Shown here: one piece after another, positions 10,884 to 26,335 of the stretch | Position numbering within the stretch: the first letter of the stretch is position 1 | Layout: each line of letters starts with the position of its first letter | NCBI RefSeq assembly: GCF_002127325.2 | Contig: NC_035436.2 | Location: 112,429,591 to 112,493,590, forward strand | Length of the DNA stretch: 64,000 nucleotides | Source of the DNA: Helianthus annuus | Lineage: Eukaryota; Streptophyta; Magnoliopsida; Asterales; Asteraceae | Direction of reading: 5' to 3' | Position numbers and translations under genes: made by a program | Notes under the pieces: model-generated | Seen by the model: the letters and a program-made list of their open reading frames with translations, nothing else | Told to the model about the DNA's origin: nothing | The model's database searches: none

Positions 10884-12501
10884 ATGTTGCTCCGGAATTC
10901 TCCACACAAGGATTCCAAGAAGAGTAGTCCCCTAAAAAGCCAAGGGGTCATCAAGGACTCTCCTATGGAGAGATGTTGCTTTACTGATGCCCACGTAGAC
11001 AGGATTCGTCATTGCTTTCCGGCGAATGCTGTTTTCAAATCCTTCACACCTACTGCTTTGAGCGACTTTGTTTCAGACGTTTGGGTGGCCTTTCCTGCTA
11101 CTCCGTTCACCATAGGGTATTCGTTTCCTTTTCCAGCCTTCACCCAATCCTTCTTTTCTTTAACCGGCATATCTTATATCCAAGCTATGCCGATGATCTG
11201 GAGGGTCTTGTATACCTTCGAGAGGATCATCGAGCAGAAGGGAATTGATTTGGGGATGGCAGAGTTGGCCGCACTTTATGATCTTACCACGTTTGGTTCT
11301 TGCCGATATCTGCTAAAACGGAAAGCTGGGGAGGATCACCCTGTCTTCAAGGTTACTAAGAATGACACAAACTGGAAGCGTCGCTTTTTCTTTGTTAGAA
11401 GGGATACCATCCCAGATGGGAAGGATCTGCCCAAGGAATGGGCCACTCATGGTAGGGTGGAGGATCCTGGAAGGATCACTATCAGACTTGTCTCATACGA
11501 TGAGGATCACTAACGTCTTTTTTTTTTGTGCAGCTACATCCATTGCTTATCTTAAGTTAACCCCTGCTGCAAGAGAAAGAGTCTTAGCTTTTAAAAAGCT
11601 CAATCCTGAGGTCAGAAGTTTCCAAGTCTTCGTCCAAGATTCACAGGAAGTATCCTCCGCATCTGCCACTATGTCAAGTAAGTATCCTTGTAAAAAGTAA
11701 GTTATATGCTAGATTGTTTAATTAGTAAGGGAACTTATCTTGTTTTGATTGTGTAGGTGTTGGGAAGTCTGCCAAATCTGCCAAGTCTGCCTCCAAGTTC
11801 GGGATTGATGAACTTGCCAACGTCAAGTCTTCACGAAAGAAGGCTTCTGTTGCCAGTCCCTCTGCTTCAGCTCCTAAAGCACCTGTTAGAAGTAAGGGGA
11901 AGAAGAGGAAGGCTCCTGAGGATCTTCAAGGATTTCCCTTGATCCGCCAACAGTTCCTTGACTACGTCAATGAGGTAAGGATCATTGCCCCTGTTAGTTA
12001 TCCTTCTCGAATATCCTGCTTGTATATCCTGCTTTTTTGAGGATCACCTGATCCTGAACTTACCTTTTTTCTCTTTTGCAGAAATTTGCTGAGATTGAGA
12101 CCTACCTTGGCCACGTCGAGGATCAGGAGAGCCAAATCGCTGACCTGCAGCAGATGGGCGTGTTAAAGGATCTCAATATAGCTGATCTTGAGAAGGAGCT
12201 CCGGGCTACAAAGGATGAGGCTGCTCAAAGGCTAATTGACATGGATGGCGAGAAGCAGGAAATCATCCAGGATGCCAAGGTCTCTGCCGCAACTGCTATG
12301 TACAAGATACAACTACAAATGGCTGCGGAGGCTCAGGATCCTGCCTTTGACAAGAGCTCATGGGACGTGGAGGGTTGGAAGGCAAGATTGGCGGAGCTGG
12401 AGGATGAGGATGAGGCTGATGAGATCCCCATGCTGGAAGGTGGTGATGCTGAGAAGGATCAGGGTGGAGATGCTGGTGGTGATGGAGCAGCAGAGGTGTG
12501 A
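10884..12501 (+). CDS. Antisense four-exon gene (aORF) of Tat-B, 449 aa, intact
   Basis: Exons 10884-11451, 11534-11677, 11757-11974 and 12082-12501. Introns of 82, 79 and 107 bases are bounded by GTAGGG...GCAG, GTAAGT...GTAG and GTAAGG...GCAG, in phases 1, 1 and 0. The joined frame is open. Exon 1 carries conserved stretches such as FPAFTQSFFSLTGISYIQAM and NWKRRFFFVRRD, resembling the plant 'putative gypsy type transposon' (Transposase_28-like) family. That label is a family name and does not prove transposase activity. Exon 3 has a KGKKRK nuclear-signal-like cluster. Exon 4 has heptad-like repeats (about 65 residues) and an Asp/Glu/Gly-rich tail. It runs opposite to gag-pol of the same element. 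Function is unknown; nuclear location is inferred. Exon structure is predicted from splice signals and from agreement among copies. Confidence 0.82.
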
Positions 12502-12779
12502 GCTGCTGGATTGGGCGATGATGGATATTTCGAGACTAGGCCGGAGCCCAATTTTTTAGGATTGGTAGTGGTTTTTTGTGGTTGTTGGTGGTTTGTGAAC
12601 AATTTATGGTCTGTAATCTTTGAACAATAGTTTTTAGGGTAAAGGATCCTGGATCCTTTGAACAATAGGTAGGATTACAAAAGGTGGAGGGATCCTCTTT
12701 TTGGGGGATGAAGCCTTTGTGATCCTGCCGCTTTTAATTTCCTGCACAATGCTAAGACCGCATAGACAATGGACACCCT

Positions 12780-12833
12780 TTGCCAACCCATGTGGACGGG
12801 CCACGTTTTGCTGGTAGAAATGTGGGTTGGCAA
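12780..12833. other. Conserved stem-loop, copy B
   Basis: TTGCCAACCCA (12780-12790) pairs with TGGGTTGGCAA (12823-12833), a perfect 11-bp stem identical to A in inverted orientation. It is about 280 bases past the aORF stop codon. Confidence 0.8.
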
Positions 12834-13298
12834 TTTTGACAACTTTTTTGAAAAGGGTTAAAGATCCTTTTGTTAATAATATAACCTTAATTTTTCTGGC
12901 TTATCTCGTGTTGTTATCCTTTAATTATCTTCTTGTTTCTCAATTGTTTTTGTAGTATATTTGTTAAAGTGACAAGAGTAAAAAATATGCTTAATAGATT
13001 TAGGATATGATCCTAGATCAAATATCCTCATATTGAAGATTCTCAAAGTACTTTAGTTCAAGGATCATAGGTTCGGTTGTCAAAGTGTAAGGGTTGGTTA
13101 GGATAACGAGTATAATCAAAAATAGTTAAGGATCATACCTGAGGATCCAAGTTAGGATCCTAACCTTCAACCGAGACAATCGTAGATAAGATTTTGATGG
13201 ACAATAAGGATTAAGGATCCTTATGTGTTTTAACTTTGACAATCCTGAAAGATGAAACATAACTTGGGACTAAGCCAATGTAAAAAATAAATTAGTAG

Positions 13299-13434
13299 CT
13301 GGGGACATGCCCAAAGGATGACTGAGGATGATCCCGGAGGATCACTGGGGACAAGCCCAAAGGATAACTGGGGACAAGCCCAAAGGATAACTGAGGATGA
13401 TCCCGGAGGATCACTGGGGACAAGCCCAAAGGAT
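13299..13434 (-). repeat. Minisatellite of Tat-B
   Basis: About six 23-base units of CTGGGGACAAGCCCAAAGGA type, two of them the diverged CTGAGGATGATCCCGGAGGA form seen as the second half of A's 46-bp unit. The order of the two forms differs from A. Confidence 0.85.
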
Positions 13435-13943
13435 CGTATGTAAACTGGAGTATGGCCCTTACTGGCGACTATCCAAACTTAGTGACATGAAAATGTCAAA
13501 ACCTTAGCTAACGTGAAAACGTTAGAAACCTTAGGAACGGATGTATGGTACGTCTACCATTATACGGAGGATCCTGGGTATAACCAGTACGATGAGGTTG
13601 TCAGCCCCGGAAGTGGGTACGGGTCCCAAAGACGTGAACTATATCAGGATCATCGTGCGCTGCTGGCGGAAACTGGGGATAATCCCAAGGATAACTGGGG
13701 ACAAGCCCAAGGATCTGCGTTGCTTTTGAAGATTCTTGACGACATGCCGTAGATACCTGAACTATCATAACTCAAATGGTTCGTGAGAAGAGGATGAAGG
13801 ATACAGGATCCTTATCCTTTGGTAAAAAGTAAGGAAAGGTAATAGTTTTAGGATAAGCACATTACCAGAGTAAGGATCACTGATATCATCGGGATCCTTC
13901 AAGGATACTTCAATATAAGGATCACATGCTTGAAGGATCATGT

Positions 13944-17249
<3,306 letters not shown>

Positions 17250-19624
17250 CTATTGCTCCCTTGGCTTCGAGGTTGGCTTCATGGATGAGGTATAACAATC
17301 CTTAGCCTCCTGCTGATCACTGTCGATCTTGATTATTCCCCATGGGCTAGGGAGCTTCACACATTGATGGTAGGTGGATGGGACTGCTTTCATATCATGT
17401 ATCCAAGGCCTGCCAAGGATAACATTGCAATAAGACAAACAGTCAATAACGCAAAATTTCTGGTAATTATGTAATCCTTCCACATAGATTGGGAGTTTGA
17501 TGTCCCCCAGAGTTTTCTTCCTTTCCCCACTGAATCCTACAAGCACGGAGGATCTTGGTGTGATGTCTGATTCTGGGATTCCCATCTTCTTAAGAACATC
17601 AAGCTGGATGATGTTCACTGAGCTTCCTCCATCAATAAGGATCCTGCGGACAAAATGGTTAGAGATAAAGAGAGTGATAACTAAACTATCATGATGAGGA
17701 TCCTGAATGTTAATGCGATCATCCTCATCAAACGTTATCATCTTCCCTTCTGAGACACTTGATGTTCTAATAGGCCTTTCTCCATTATCCATTTTTGACT
17801 CCTTTGCATGTCTTTTGGCCGCCGAGAAGGATGTACCACAGATGTCTGATCCTCCGGAAATAAAGTTGATCACTTGTGCATTTGCCGGAGGTGCTGGAGC
17901 CTTTTCAGGGATCCTTTCAGGATCCTGAGTCCTTTGCTTTTTTCTTCCCAACAATTCTTTTAGGTGCCCCTTGCTTAACAGATATCCAATCTCTTTTCTT
18001 AAAGCTATGCATTCTTCAGTTAGATGCCCGAAATCCTCATGGAGGATCCAATCTCTTTTCTTTATTACTCTTGAAGGAGGATCCATGCTTCTCCTGTTTT
18101 GAGGATCCTATTTGTCTCTCCTGGATCCTCTTGTCATCCTCTAGCCGGATGAACCTGAGTGCTCGAGTTCTTACTTCATCTAGATTCCTGCATGGTGTCA
18201 TAACAAGATCATCATAGAATAATGAATCCTTAAGCAGTCCCATTTTGAAGGCTTCAACAGCCGTAGCCATATCCAAGTTGGGAATGTCCAAGGATTCCTT
18301 ACTAAATTTAGTTATATAATCCCTTAATGATTCATTATGATTCTGAGTTATCCTGTACAAATCACTAGTTAATCTTTCAAATTTTCTACTGCAAGAGAAT
18401 TGGTTACTGAATAAATTAACTAAATTAGCAAATGAAGTAATAGAGTAGGGGGAAGACTTAGCAGCCACTTAAGAGCTGATCCGGTAAGAGTGGATCCAAA
18501 TCCTTTACATAGCATGCTTCCTTCAACTTTTCTGGGATAGGATTGATCTCCATCCTCTCCCTGTATTGTGCTATGTGCTCCTCTGGATCCGTTGTACCAT
18601 CATACAGCTTCATAGTAGGGTTATGGAACCTTTTGGGTACCTCTGCATCACAAATTGGTGGTGCAAAGCGAGATACCTTGTGGCTTCCATCTGCAATCTC
18701 TGGGATAGGCTTGACTACCCCTGGAACACTTGAGATCATATCTTTTAGCTTCTGCAACTCCCTGGCCATAGCATGATTGGTACCTGTATCCTGCATGAAT
18801 CCATGGTTAGTGGTGGGATAATTATTTAAAGTGTTACCTCCCATTGGGTTCAAGTTAGGGAATCCATATTGCTGGGATTCTGGAACAACGGAGGGACCAG
18901 TGGAAGCAATGGTCTGCATTGGAATGAAGTCCCCTTGATGGACATCTAGACTTCCTGTTTGCAAACTTTTTAGGGATCCTGGCATCTGGAAGGATCCTGG
19001 TGTCTGGGATGATCCTGGAACGAAGGGGGATCCTTGAACCTGGGATGATCCTGAAACAAAGGAGGATCCTTGGCCCTGGAATGATCCTGGAACAAAGTAG
19101 GATCCTTGAAACTGCTGTGCCCCCGGATAGGCTCCCGGATTCACGAAGGATCCCAAATGCTGGGGGTAGGATCCTGCCGGCTAGAAGTGTGAGCCTAATG
19201 CCTGAGTCATTGCTGTCGATCCGTGGTGCAATCCTCTTGATTCTCCCATGATTTGCATGTCTGGAATTCCTGATGGCTGAGAAGTAATCATTGGAGTATC
19301 AAAGCTCAAGGATTTGGGCATCAGTGGAGAATGATCCTCTGCCGCTTTCTTTTGTCTTTTGAGATCTCCAATTTCCCTAAGGATCCTTTCGTTAGTTTCA
19401 TCCTGCCGCTGCATACGATCCTTCATCTGCAAAATCAAAGTAAATACATCACTAGTACTGGGAATATAAGAATTCATAGCAGAAGGAGATGGAGTTTTAG
19501 AATTAGTAGGAGTTTGTCTCTTCTCAGCATTCTTCTGGGATCCTGCCGGTGGTGGAGGCAGAATGTTCTGGGACGAGGTGACTGCAGACATTGCCGTGGA
19601 CATGTTTTTCAATGATGAAGCCAT
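17250..19624 (-). pseudogene. gag-pro: Gag-protease of Tat-B, multiply broken
   Basis: Starts at the ATG at 19624 (MASSLKNM). Lesions: CAG to TAG at 19181-19183; a one-base loss near 18511 in the capsid domain (GCCTATG to GCTATG); and a deletion of about 215 bases around 18046-18062 that removes the start of the CHHC knuckle and carries a 17-base filler copied from 17984-18000. The protease motif (LIDGGSSVNII) remains open downstream to the UAG at 17250. The product is non-functional, whereas pol of this copy is intact. Confidence 0.9.
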
Positions 19625-19680
19625 GGAATTCTATGAAGTGATTTCGAACAAAAGGTTTTCTTATGAATGAAGCACCAATT

Positions 19681-19698
19681 GCCCCACGGTGGGCGCCA
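19681..19698 (-). other. Primer binding site of Tat-B, tRNA-Lys type
   Basis: The minus strand reads TGGCGCCCACCGTGGGGC, three bases inside the 5' LTR end (19702). Confidence 0.8.
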
Positions 19699-19701
19699 AA
19701 C

Positions 19702-20428
19702 TGTTTTGGTCAAAAATCACACAAGGATAATGTAACCAAACTTTATGTAAATGGGGTATGATGCTTGGTTAATTATAAAAGTAAAGGATCACTCTTATGA
19801 GAAATATGCAAAGACACAATGATTTATACGAGGAAAAAGCCCTTGATCAATATATGATCTCCGGCATAAAAAACCTCGGGTGATGGCAACTACCGATCAC
19901 CAAACTTCAATATAAGAACAAAATGGTTACAACTTCGGATGATAATGAGCTGAGTACAAGGATCACTATTGTTTCGAGTGTCTAAGTGTGTGAGAGTTGC
20001 GTTGTATGTCGTGTGTTCTTCCAAACGAGGAAGAGTGGTATTTATACAAGTGTAGGTGACCTATTTTAGGTAAAAAGACTAATAATCAGCTCATTACCCC
20101 TTTAGAAATAAAAGACAATCTAGCCTAAATTGCCGCCCATAAATCAAGCTAAGTTTCCATATCCTTTGCAACGTCTATCTTCGATTAAGCTAATGCCATA
20201 ATTGTGAAGACGCGTCCCTTGATTATGATGCTAAGAGCGTATCCTGCTAGATGTTCCTGCAAAATAATGTTGTATTACACGAAGGTAATTATTAGCATGA
20301 GGATCCTTCCAATGGTCCATGATCCTGATCCTGAAGTCCTGCTGAGGATCACTGTCTGCCAAAGAAACAAGGATCACTGGTTAGGATCACGTATAAGGAT
20401 CACGTATGATAAAAATCCAGCCCTAACA
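19702..20428 (-). repeat. 5' LTR of Tat-B, complete (727 bp)
   Basis: Plus strand begins TGTTTTGGTC and ends CCCTAACA, so on the minus strand it runs TG...CA. It is followed by ACTTG, the target duplication in A's 3' LTR. TATAAATA lies in the middle (plus-strand TATTTATA near 20039). Confidence 0.92.
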
Positions 20429-20778
20429 ACTTGTATAAATACCACTCTTCCTCGTTTGGAAGAACACACGACATACAACGCAACTCTCACACACTTAGAC
20501 ACTCGAAACAATAGTGATCCTTGTACTCAGCTCATTATCATCCGAAGTTGTAACCATTTTGTTCTTATATTGAAGTTTGGTGATCGGTAGTTGCCATCAC
20601 CCGAGGTTTTTTATGCCGGAGATCATATATTGATCAAGGGCTTTTTCCTCGTATAAATCATTGTGTCTTTGCATATTTCTCATAAGAGTGATCCTTTACT
20701 TTTATAATTAACCAAGCATCATACCCTGTTTACATAAAGTTTGGTTACATTATCCTTGTGTGATTTTTGACCAAAACA
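20429..20778 (+). repeat. 3' LTR of Tat-A, last 350 bases
   Basis: Identical to 616-965 except at 20727. It starts with the ACTTG target duplication of B, immediately before TATAAATA, and ends CCAAAACA at 20778. Confidence 0.9.
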
Positions 20779-21377
20779 ATCATGGTATTCCTTGGCGATT
20801 CATAGACAAATAAGTGCTAGAAATAACTAACCGAGAGCTAAACGAGCGACACGAACGTAACGAGTGGACTCTTGGATGATGAGTTAATCGCTGGAGGGTC
20901 TCGGGAACACACACACAGTTGCCGTCGGTGCATAGGAGCTCTAGGGTTTTCAGTTTTTCTAAAGATTGTGAAACAGGAGGTCGGTACACGTTTTAAACAC
21001 TCAATAACGTTTTGGGCCCATAGTGGGCTTCGGCGAAACTGGGCCGGCGAATCACATTGTGTTTCGTCGAGAATGGGTTGACGAAACAGGCTTCTGTTTC
21101 GTTGAGTGGTCCTTGGCGAATCACAACTCTGATTCGTCAAGATGGTTTGATGGTGAATCTAGTTCTGTTTCGTCAGGCACTATGCGGTTTAATCAGTCTA
21201 AGTCTATGTGTTTCATAATAATTCTCACATTATGACAGTAATCACATATATGCACAATACAATACGTTTCATTAACACATAACATGTACAGTTACAAGTC
21301 AACAAGTCAACTATCAAACAGTCAAAGTCAGCGTGCATTTAATGCGAAAGTGAAAGTCGAAAGTTCGAGTTGTCACA
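20779..21377 (-). mobile_element. LTR fragment of a second Tekay/Del-like element (Tekay-2)
   Basis: On the minus strand it begins TGTGACAACTCGAACTTT at 21377, like Tekay-1, but the rest differs. It contains repeated GACGAAACAGA and GATTCGCC-like words. It is cut at 20779 by element A; the remainder should lie left of the window. To its right, TAATA (21378-21382) is F sequence and the candidate target duplication. No coding part is visible, so the family is inferred from LTR style. Confidence 0.6.
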
Positions 21378-23048
21378 TAATACCCCACTCCATAGCTTGT
21401 GAGTTCCAAACCACTAACAATGAGGCTGAATATGAAGCCTTGATTGCTGGTTTGCAAATTGCTAAGCATATGGGAATCAGGTATCTTGAGGTACATGTAG
21501 ATTCATTGTTAATTACAAATCACTTTAATGGATCCTATGCTGTTAAAGGTGAAAAGCTAACCAAGTATTTATAGATAGTCAAAGAATTGGCACTCTCTTT
21601 TGTTTCCTTTAGTTTAACACAGGTACCAAGGGAAGAAAATACAGAAGCTGATGCACTGGCTAATTTAGGATCATCTTTGAAGATCCCGGAGGATATAAGC
21701 ATTCCCATTATCCATATCCTGGCTCCTGCATTCGAGGATCATGTGGCGATGGAAATAGGAGAGGATTCTGCGATTATCCCTAGTGAGGATACTCAATCTT
21801 TTCCAGGATCAGGATCATGGATCTCACCAATCATGAAATACTTACAACACGGAGAGATTCCTATGGGAGAAAACCCTAGGGCTTTCAAAATTAAGGTATC
21901 TCAATTCACAATTTTGAATAATATGTTGTATAAGCGATCTCTTGCAGGACCATATTTAAGATGCATCGAGGATCCTGAAGTGCAAGAAGTTTTAAAAGAC
22001 TTCCATGAAGGAGATTGTGGAAACCACACTGGGGGCAGAGCATTGTTCTCAAGGATCTTAAGGACAGGATACTACTGGCCAACTATGAAAAGGGATGTTG
22101 TGGAGTATGCTAAGAAGTGTGATCCTTGTCAGAGACACAGCAATATCCTTCATCAGCCGGCTGAATTTCTACATCCTATATCCTCCTCTTGGCCATTTAT
22201 GAGATGGGGTATGGATATAGTTGGTAAGCTCCCTAAGGCACCTGGTGGAAAAGTGTTCATGCTTGCTATGACTGATTATTTCTCCAAGTGGATAGAGGCT
22301 GAAGCTTTTGCCCAAGTCAGAGAAAAGGAAGTTATATCCTTTATTAAGAGAAATATTATAACTAGATTTGGCATTCCTTCTGAAATTACATGTGATAATG
22401 GTTCCCAATTTATTGGGGGCAGAACCACTAACTTTTGTGACAGCTGGGGGATTAAGATGATAACATCAACACTAGTCCACCCACAAGCTAATGGTCAAGC
22501 AGAATCATCCAACAAGATCATCATCAACAATTTGAAGAAGAAACTTGGATCCAAGAAAGGAAAATGGGCAGAAGAATTACCTTATGTGCATTGGGCTGAT
22601 AGGACAACCCCCAAGAATGCTACTGGTCAAACACCATTCTCTTTGGTATTTGGGGCAGAATCAGTGATCCCAGCAGAAATGGTAGTTCCAACTGCTAGAA
22701 CAAGTACTCGTGATCCTGAGGAAAATGATGAGAACCTGGCTCAAGACCTGGATACTATTGAGGAAATCAGGGATTTGGCTAGGATAAGGATGGCTAGTTA
22801 TCAACAAAAAATGGCTGGTGCTTACAACAAAAATGTCAGGATAAGGAAGTTTCAAGTTGGAGATATGGTATTGAGGAAAGAATTCCAGAATACCACCAAT
22901 CCTGCTGATGGAAAGTTGGCACCAAAATGCGAAGGCCTTATTTGATTGAAGCTGAAGCAGGAAAGGAGGCATATAGATTGCTGACCATGGAAGGTGATTT
23001 GCTACCAAGGGCTTGGAATGCTGTCCATTTGAAGAAATATTTCATGTG
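21378..23048 (+). pseudogene. pol: Pol 3' part of Tat-F (archaeal-type RNase H and integrase)
   Basis: Begins in the archaeal-type RNase H (NNEAEYEALIAGLQ). A TAG at 21572-21574 replaces GAG. Integrase motifs (HTGGRALFSRIL, CDPCQRH, CDNGSQF, NGQAESSNK) are open. A one-base loss near 22937 (GGCCC to GGCC) shifts the last 35 codons; the expected end HLKKYFM is in another frame and stops at 23046-23048. The left part is cut off by the Tekay-2 insertion. Confidence 0.88.
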
Positions 23049-23557
23049 AACAGGATCCTCATGGCACAGATGATCCTTACATTAGGGGTATCCTTGAAGG
23101 ATCCTTAAAGCATCCATGATCCCTACTCTGGTAATGTCCTAATCTTGAACTATTTCATTTACTTATTTTCTCATACAAGGATAAGGATCATGTATCCTTT
23201 ATCCTTCTCTCACGAGATTCTGAGTTTTGAAAGTTCAGGTATCCTTAGCATAATGTTGATTATCTACAGAAGCAATTCAGGTCTTTGGGTTTAACCCCAG
23301 TTATTTGGGCTTGACCCCAGTTTCGCCTGTAGCGTACGATGATCCTGGTATAGTTCAAGGCATTGGGACCAGTACTCGCTTTAGGGGCTGATAATTCCAT
23401 TGTACTGGCTATACCTAGGATCCTACGTATAATGGTAGACGTACCATACATCCGTTCCTAAGGTTTCTAACATTTACACGTTAGCTAAGGTTTTGACATT
23501 ATCATGTCACTAAGTTTGGATAGTCGCCAGTTAGGGCCATACTCCAGTTTACATACG

Positions 23558-23689
23558 ATCCTTGGGCTTGTCCCCAGTTATCCTTGGGCTTGTCCCCAGT
23601 TATCCTTGGGCTTATCTCCAGTTATCCTTGGGCTTGTCCCCAGTTATCCTTGGGCTTGTCCCCAGTTATCCTTGGGCTTGTCCCCAGTT
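23558..23689 (+). repeat. 22-bp minisatellite, six units (Tat-F)
   Basis: 132 bases form exactly six units of ATCCTTGGGCTTGTCCCCAG-TT type; the third unit has TATCTCC instead of TGTCCCC. The period is 22 here against 23 in A, B and C. Confidence 0.92.
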
Positions 23690-24111
23690 GCTAACTCTTA
23701 TCCTATATTGGCTTAGTCCCAAGTTATGCTCTATTTCAGGTCTTTGAAGTTAAACAACTAAGGATCCTTGATCCTTATTTCTCTTTAAGGTTTATCTTAT
23801 GGTTATCCTGATTATGACTAGGATCCTAACTTGGATCCTCAGGTATGATCCTTAACTATTTCAGTTCTATTCGCTGATTATTTGAATCCCCCTTATACTT
23901 TGACAACTAAACTTATGATCCTTAGAACATATATTACTTTTTGGGATTTTTCAACTATAGGATATTTGATCATGGATCATATCCTTTAATAAGTGTACAT
24001 CAAGACAATAAAAAATTAAAGGAGCTTAAAGGATAACAACACAGGATAAGCGACAAAAAGTTAAAATTTTATTTATTAACAAAAAGACTAACCCTTCAAA
24101 GGTTGTCAAAA

Positions 24112-24166
24112 TTACCTACCCCAAGCATCTAACAGCAATACGTGGCCCATCCGCTGGGGTAGGTAA
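24112..24166. other. Conserved stem-loop with compensating changes (copy F)
   Basis: TTACCTACCCCA (24112-24123) pairs perfectly with TGGGGTAGGTAA (24155-24166). Against A, one G-C pair became A-T, one A-T became T-A, and one C-G pair was added, with both strands changed each time. The loop keeps ACGTGGCCCATCC. Confidence 0.82.
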
Positions 24167-24425
24167 AGGGTGTCCATCTTAATAGGTTTAAAGTTGTGCA
24201 GGAAAGGAAAAACGGCAGGATCACAATGGTTTCATCCCCCAAACAGAGGATCCCTCCACCATATGTAATCCTACCTATTGTCTGAAGGATCCTGGATCCT
24301 TAATCCTAAAAACTATTGTTCACAAGTACAGACCATCAAATTGTTCAAAACAAACAACCACTAAACAAAAAAAAATTGGGCTCCGGCCAAGTCTCGAAAT
24401 TTCCATCATTGCCCAGTCCTGCAGC

Positions 24426-26032
24426 CTAGACCTTCGCTGCATCCTCACCACCAGCTCCACTTGCCACACCGCACTGATCCTTGCCACTGCCTCCAGCCTC
24501 AAGCGTCAAGATCTCCTCAGCCTCTTCATCATCCTCCAGTTCAGCCAGCCTTGCTTTCCAGCCCTCCACATCCCAGGTGCTCTTGTCAAAAGCAGGATCC
24601 TGAGCTTCCATGGCCATTTGCAGCTGGATCTTGTACATTGCTATGGCAGCAGAGACCTTAGCATCCTGGGTGATCTCGTGCTTCTCATAGTCAAAGTTGA
24701 TCAGCATCTTGGCAGCATCATTCTTGGTGGCCTGGAGATCCTTCTGAAGATCGGCTATCTTGAGGTCTTTCAGCACAGCAACTTGTTGAAGATCAGCGAT
24801 CTTGCTATCCTGATCCTCAACGTGGCCAACATAGGTCTCTATTTCAGCAAATTTCTGCGAGGAAAACAAGGATATTGTCAGAACCAAGTGATCCTCATGC
24901 AAGCAGGATGTACAAGCAGGGACAGTGATCCTTACCTCATTGAAGTAGTCCATGAACTGTTGGCGGATCAAGGGAAGGCCTTGCAAATCCTCAGCCTCGG
25001 AGGCCTTCCTCTTCTTGCCTCCCTTCCCCCTGAGGGGTGCCTTGGGGATTGAAGCCGTTGGGCTAGCAGGAGTCTTCTTCCTCGAGGATTTGACATTGGT
25101 GAGATCGGTGATGCTGAACTTCGAAGCTGATTTGGTGGACTTTCCGGCACCTATACAACCAAAACAAGATAAGTATCTAAATTTTACTTGAATTTCATTA
25201 TCTAATTAAACCTTTAAACAAGGATACTTACTTGACATCGTGACAGAACCAGAGGATACTTCCTGAGAATCTTGGGTGGTAGACTTGAAAGTTCTTATTT
25301 CAGGGTCCAGTCTCTTGAAAGCCAAAAGTCTCTCTTTAGCAGCCGGAGTCAGTCTGAGATGTGCAACGGAGATAGCTGTACAACAAAAGAACAATAAAAA
25401 GTCAGTGATCCTTATATCAAAAGAAAGGTTCTCTGGTGATCCTCCCCAGGATCCTTCATCCTACCATAGGTAGCCCACATCTTGGGTAGATCCTTCCCAT
25501 CTGGGATAGAATCTCTCCTCACAAAGAAGAAGCGCCGCTTCCAGTTGGTGTCATTCTTGGTGGCCTTGAAGATCGGATGCTCCTCCCCAGGTTTTCGTTT
25601 GAATAGATAGCGATGGGAACCAAAGGTGGTCAGGTCATATAGTTCTCCTAACTCAGCCATGCCTAAATCTATCTCCTCCTGCTCGATGTTCCTTTCAAGG
25701 GTATATAAGACCCTCCAGATCATCGGCATAGCTTGGATGTAGGATATGCCGGTCAGGGAGAAGAAGGACTGGGTGAAAGCTGGGAAAGGATACGTGTAAC
25801 CTATGGCAAACGGGGTCAAAGGGAAGGCAACCCACGAATCAGAAGTATGATCGCTCAGGGCAGAAGGATCATAGGGTTTGAACACGGTGTTTGCAGGAAA
25901 ACAGTACCGGACCCTGTCAATTTGAGGATCGGTGAAGATACAGCGTTCTTTAGCAGAGTCTGTGATGATCCCTTGACTCTTGAAGGGGCTTTCCGTCCGG
26001 TGATCTTTAGCAGGGGAATTCCGAAGCATCAT
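24426..26032 (-). CDS. Antisense four-exon gene (aORF) of Tat-F, 451 aa, intact
   Basis: Exons on the minus strand: 26032-25465, 25375-25232, 25150-24936, 24854-24426 (568, 144, 215 and 429 bases). All three introns have GT-AG ends, with phases 1, 1 and 0 as in B. The joined frame is open although this copy's pol is broken. It starts MMLRNSPAKD and shares the exon 1 core (FPAFTQSFFSLTGISYIQAM, NWKRRFFFVRRD), a basic cluster (GGKKRK) in exon 3, a coiled coil, and an acidic Gly-rich tail in exon 4. It differs from the B version at many positions, so it represents an older subfamily that kept the same gene structure. Confidence 0.8.
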
Positions 26033-26173
26033 TTTGAACGGAATAGTAAAAAGAAAGAAAAACAGAGCAAGCAAAGAGAGAAGATGAAGGGGAGAATACC
26101 TGGTTGATCTTCTGAATACGGTTATAAAGGGAGTAGCTTTGAATTGAAATGCATTCGATCATATCTCTATCTC

Positions 26174-26218
26174 TATTTATAATCATGATTTTGCAGGAAT
26201 GTCACTTCTGTGACGTCA
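26174..26218 (-). promoter_or_regulatory. aORF promoter module, copy F
   Basis: TATAAATA on the minus strand (26181-26174). GTCAC-TTCT-GTGAC (26201-26214) overlaps a full TGACGTCA (26211-26218), the classic bZIP palindrome. Confidence 0.65.
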
Positions 26219-26335
26219 CGACGCAACGGCTAGTTAGAAATTAACGGCTAGAAATCCGTTGAGTTTGTTGGAGATAAGATCAAGAAAACATAATTCGTTA
26301 CTTTTACATTACACTCCTTATATTTTGGGGGCAAT

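Larger units (their letters stand above)
12502..13943. other. Non-coding interval of Tat-B
   Basis: It lies between the 3' end of aORF and the 3' end of pol. It holds the covarying stem-loop (12780-12833), the minisatellite (13299-13434) and the three short hairpins. No coding frame is supported. Confidence 0.75.
23049..24425. other. Non-coding interval of Tat-F
   Basis: Same order as in A: short hairpins around 23431-23510, minisatellite 23558-23689, an AT-rich GATCC-dense stretch, and the stem-loop at 24112-24166. No coding frame is supported. Confidence 0.7.

Noticed and set aside
10884..11451. Calling aORF an active transposase because of the family name it resembles
   Set aside because: No DDE or other catalytic triad can be pointed to. 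The name is historical, and the protein lies inside an LTR element.
10884..12501. aORF as a captured host gene unique to one copy
   Set aside because: It is present at the same place in all six copies of different ages, so it is a family component.
23558..23689. Regular 22-base repeats, at first sight like a CRISPR array
   Set aside because: The units abut without unique spacers, and the context is a plant retrotransposon. It is a minisatellite.
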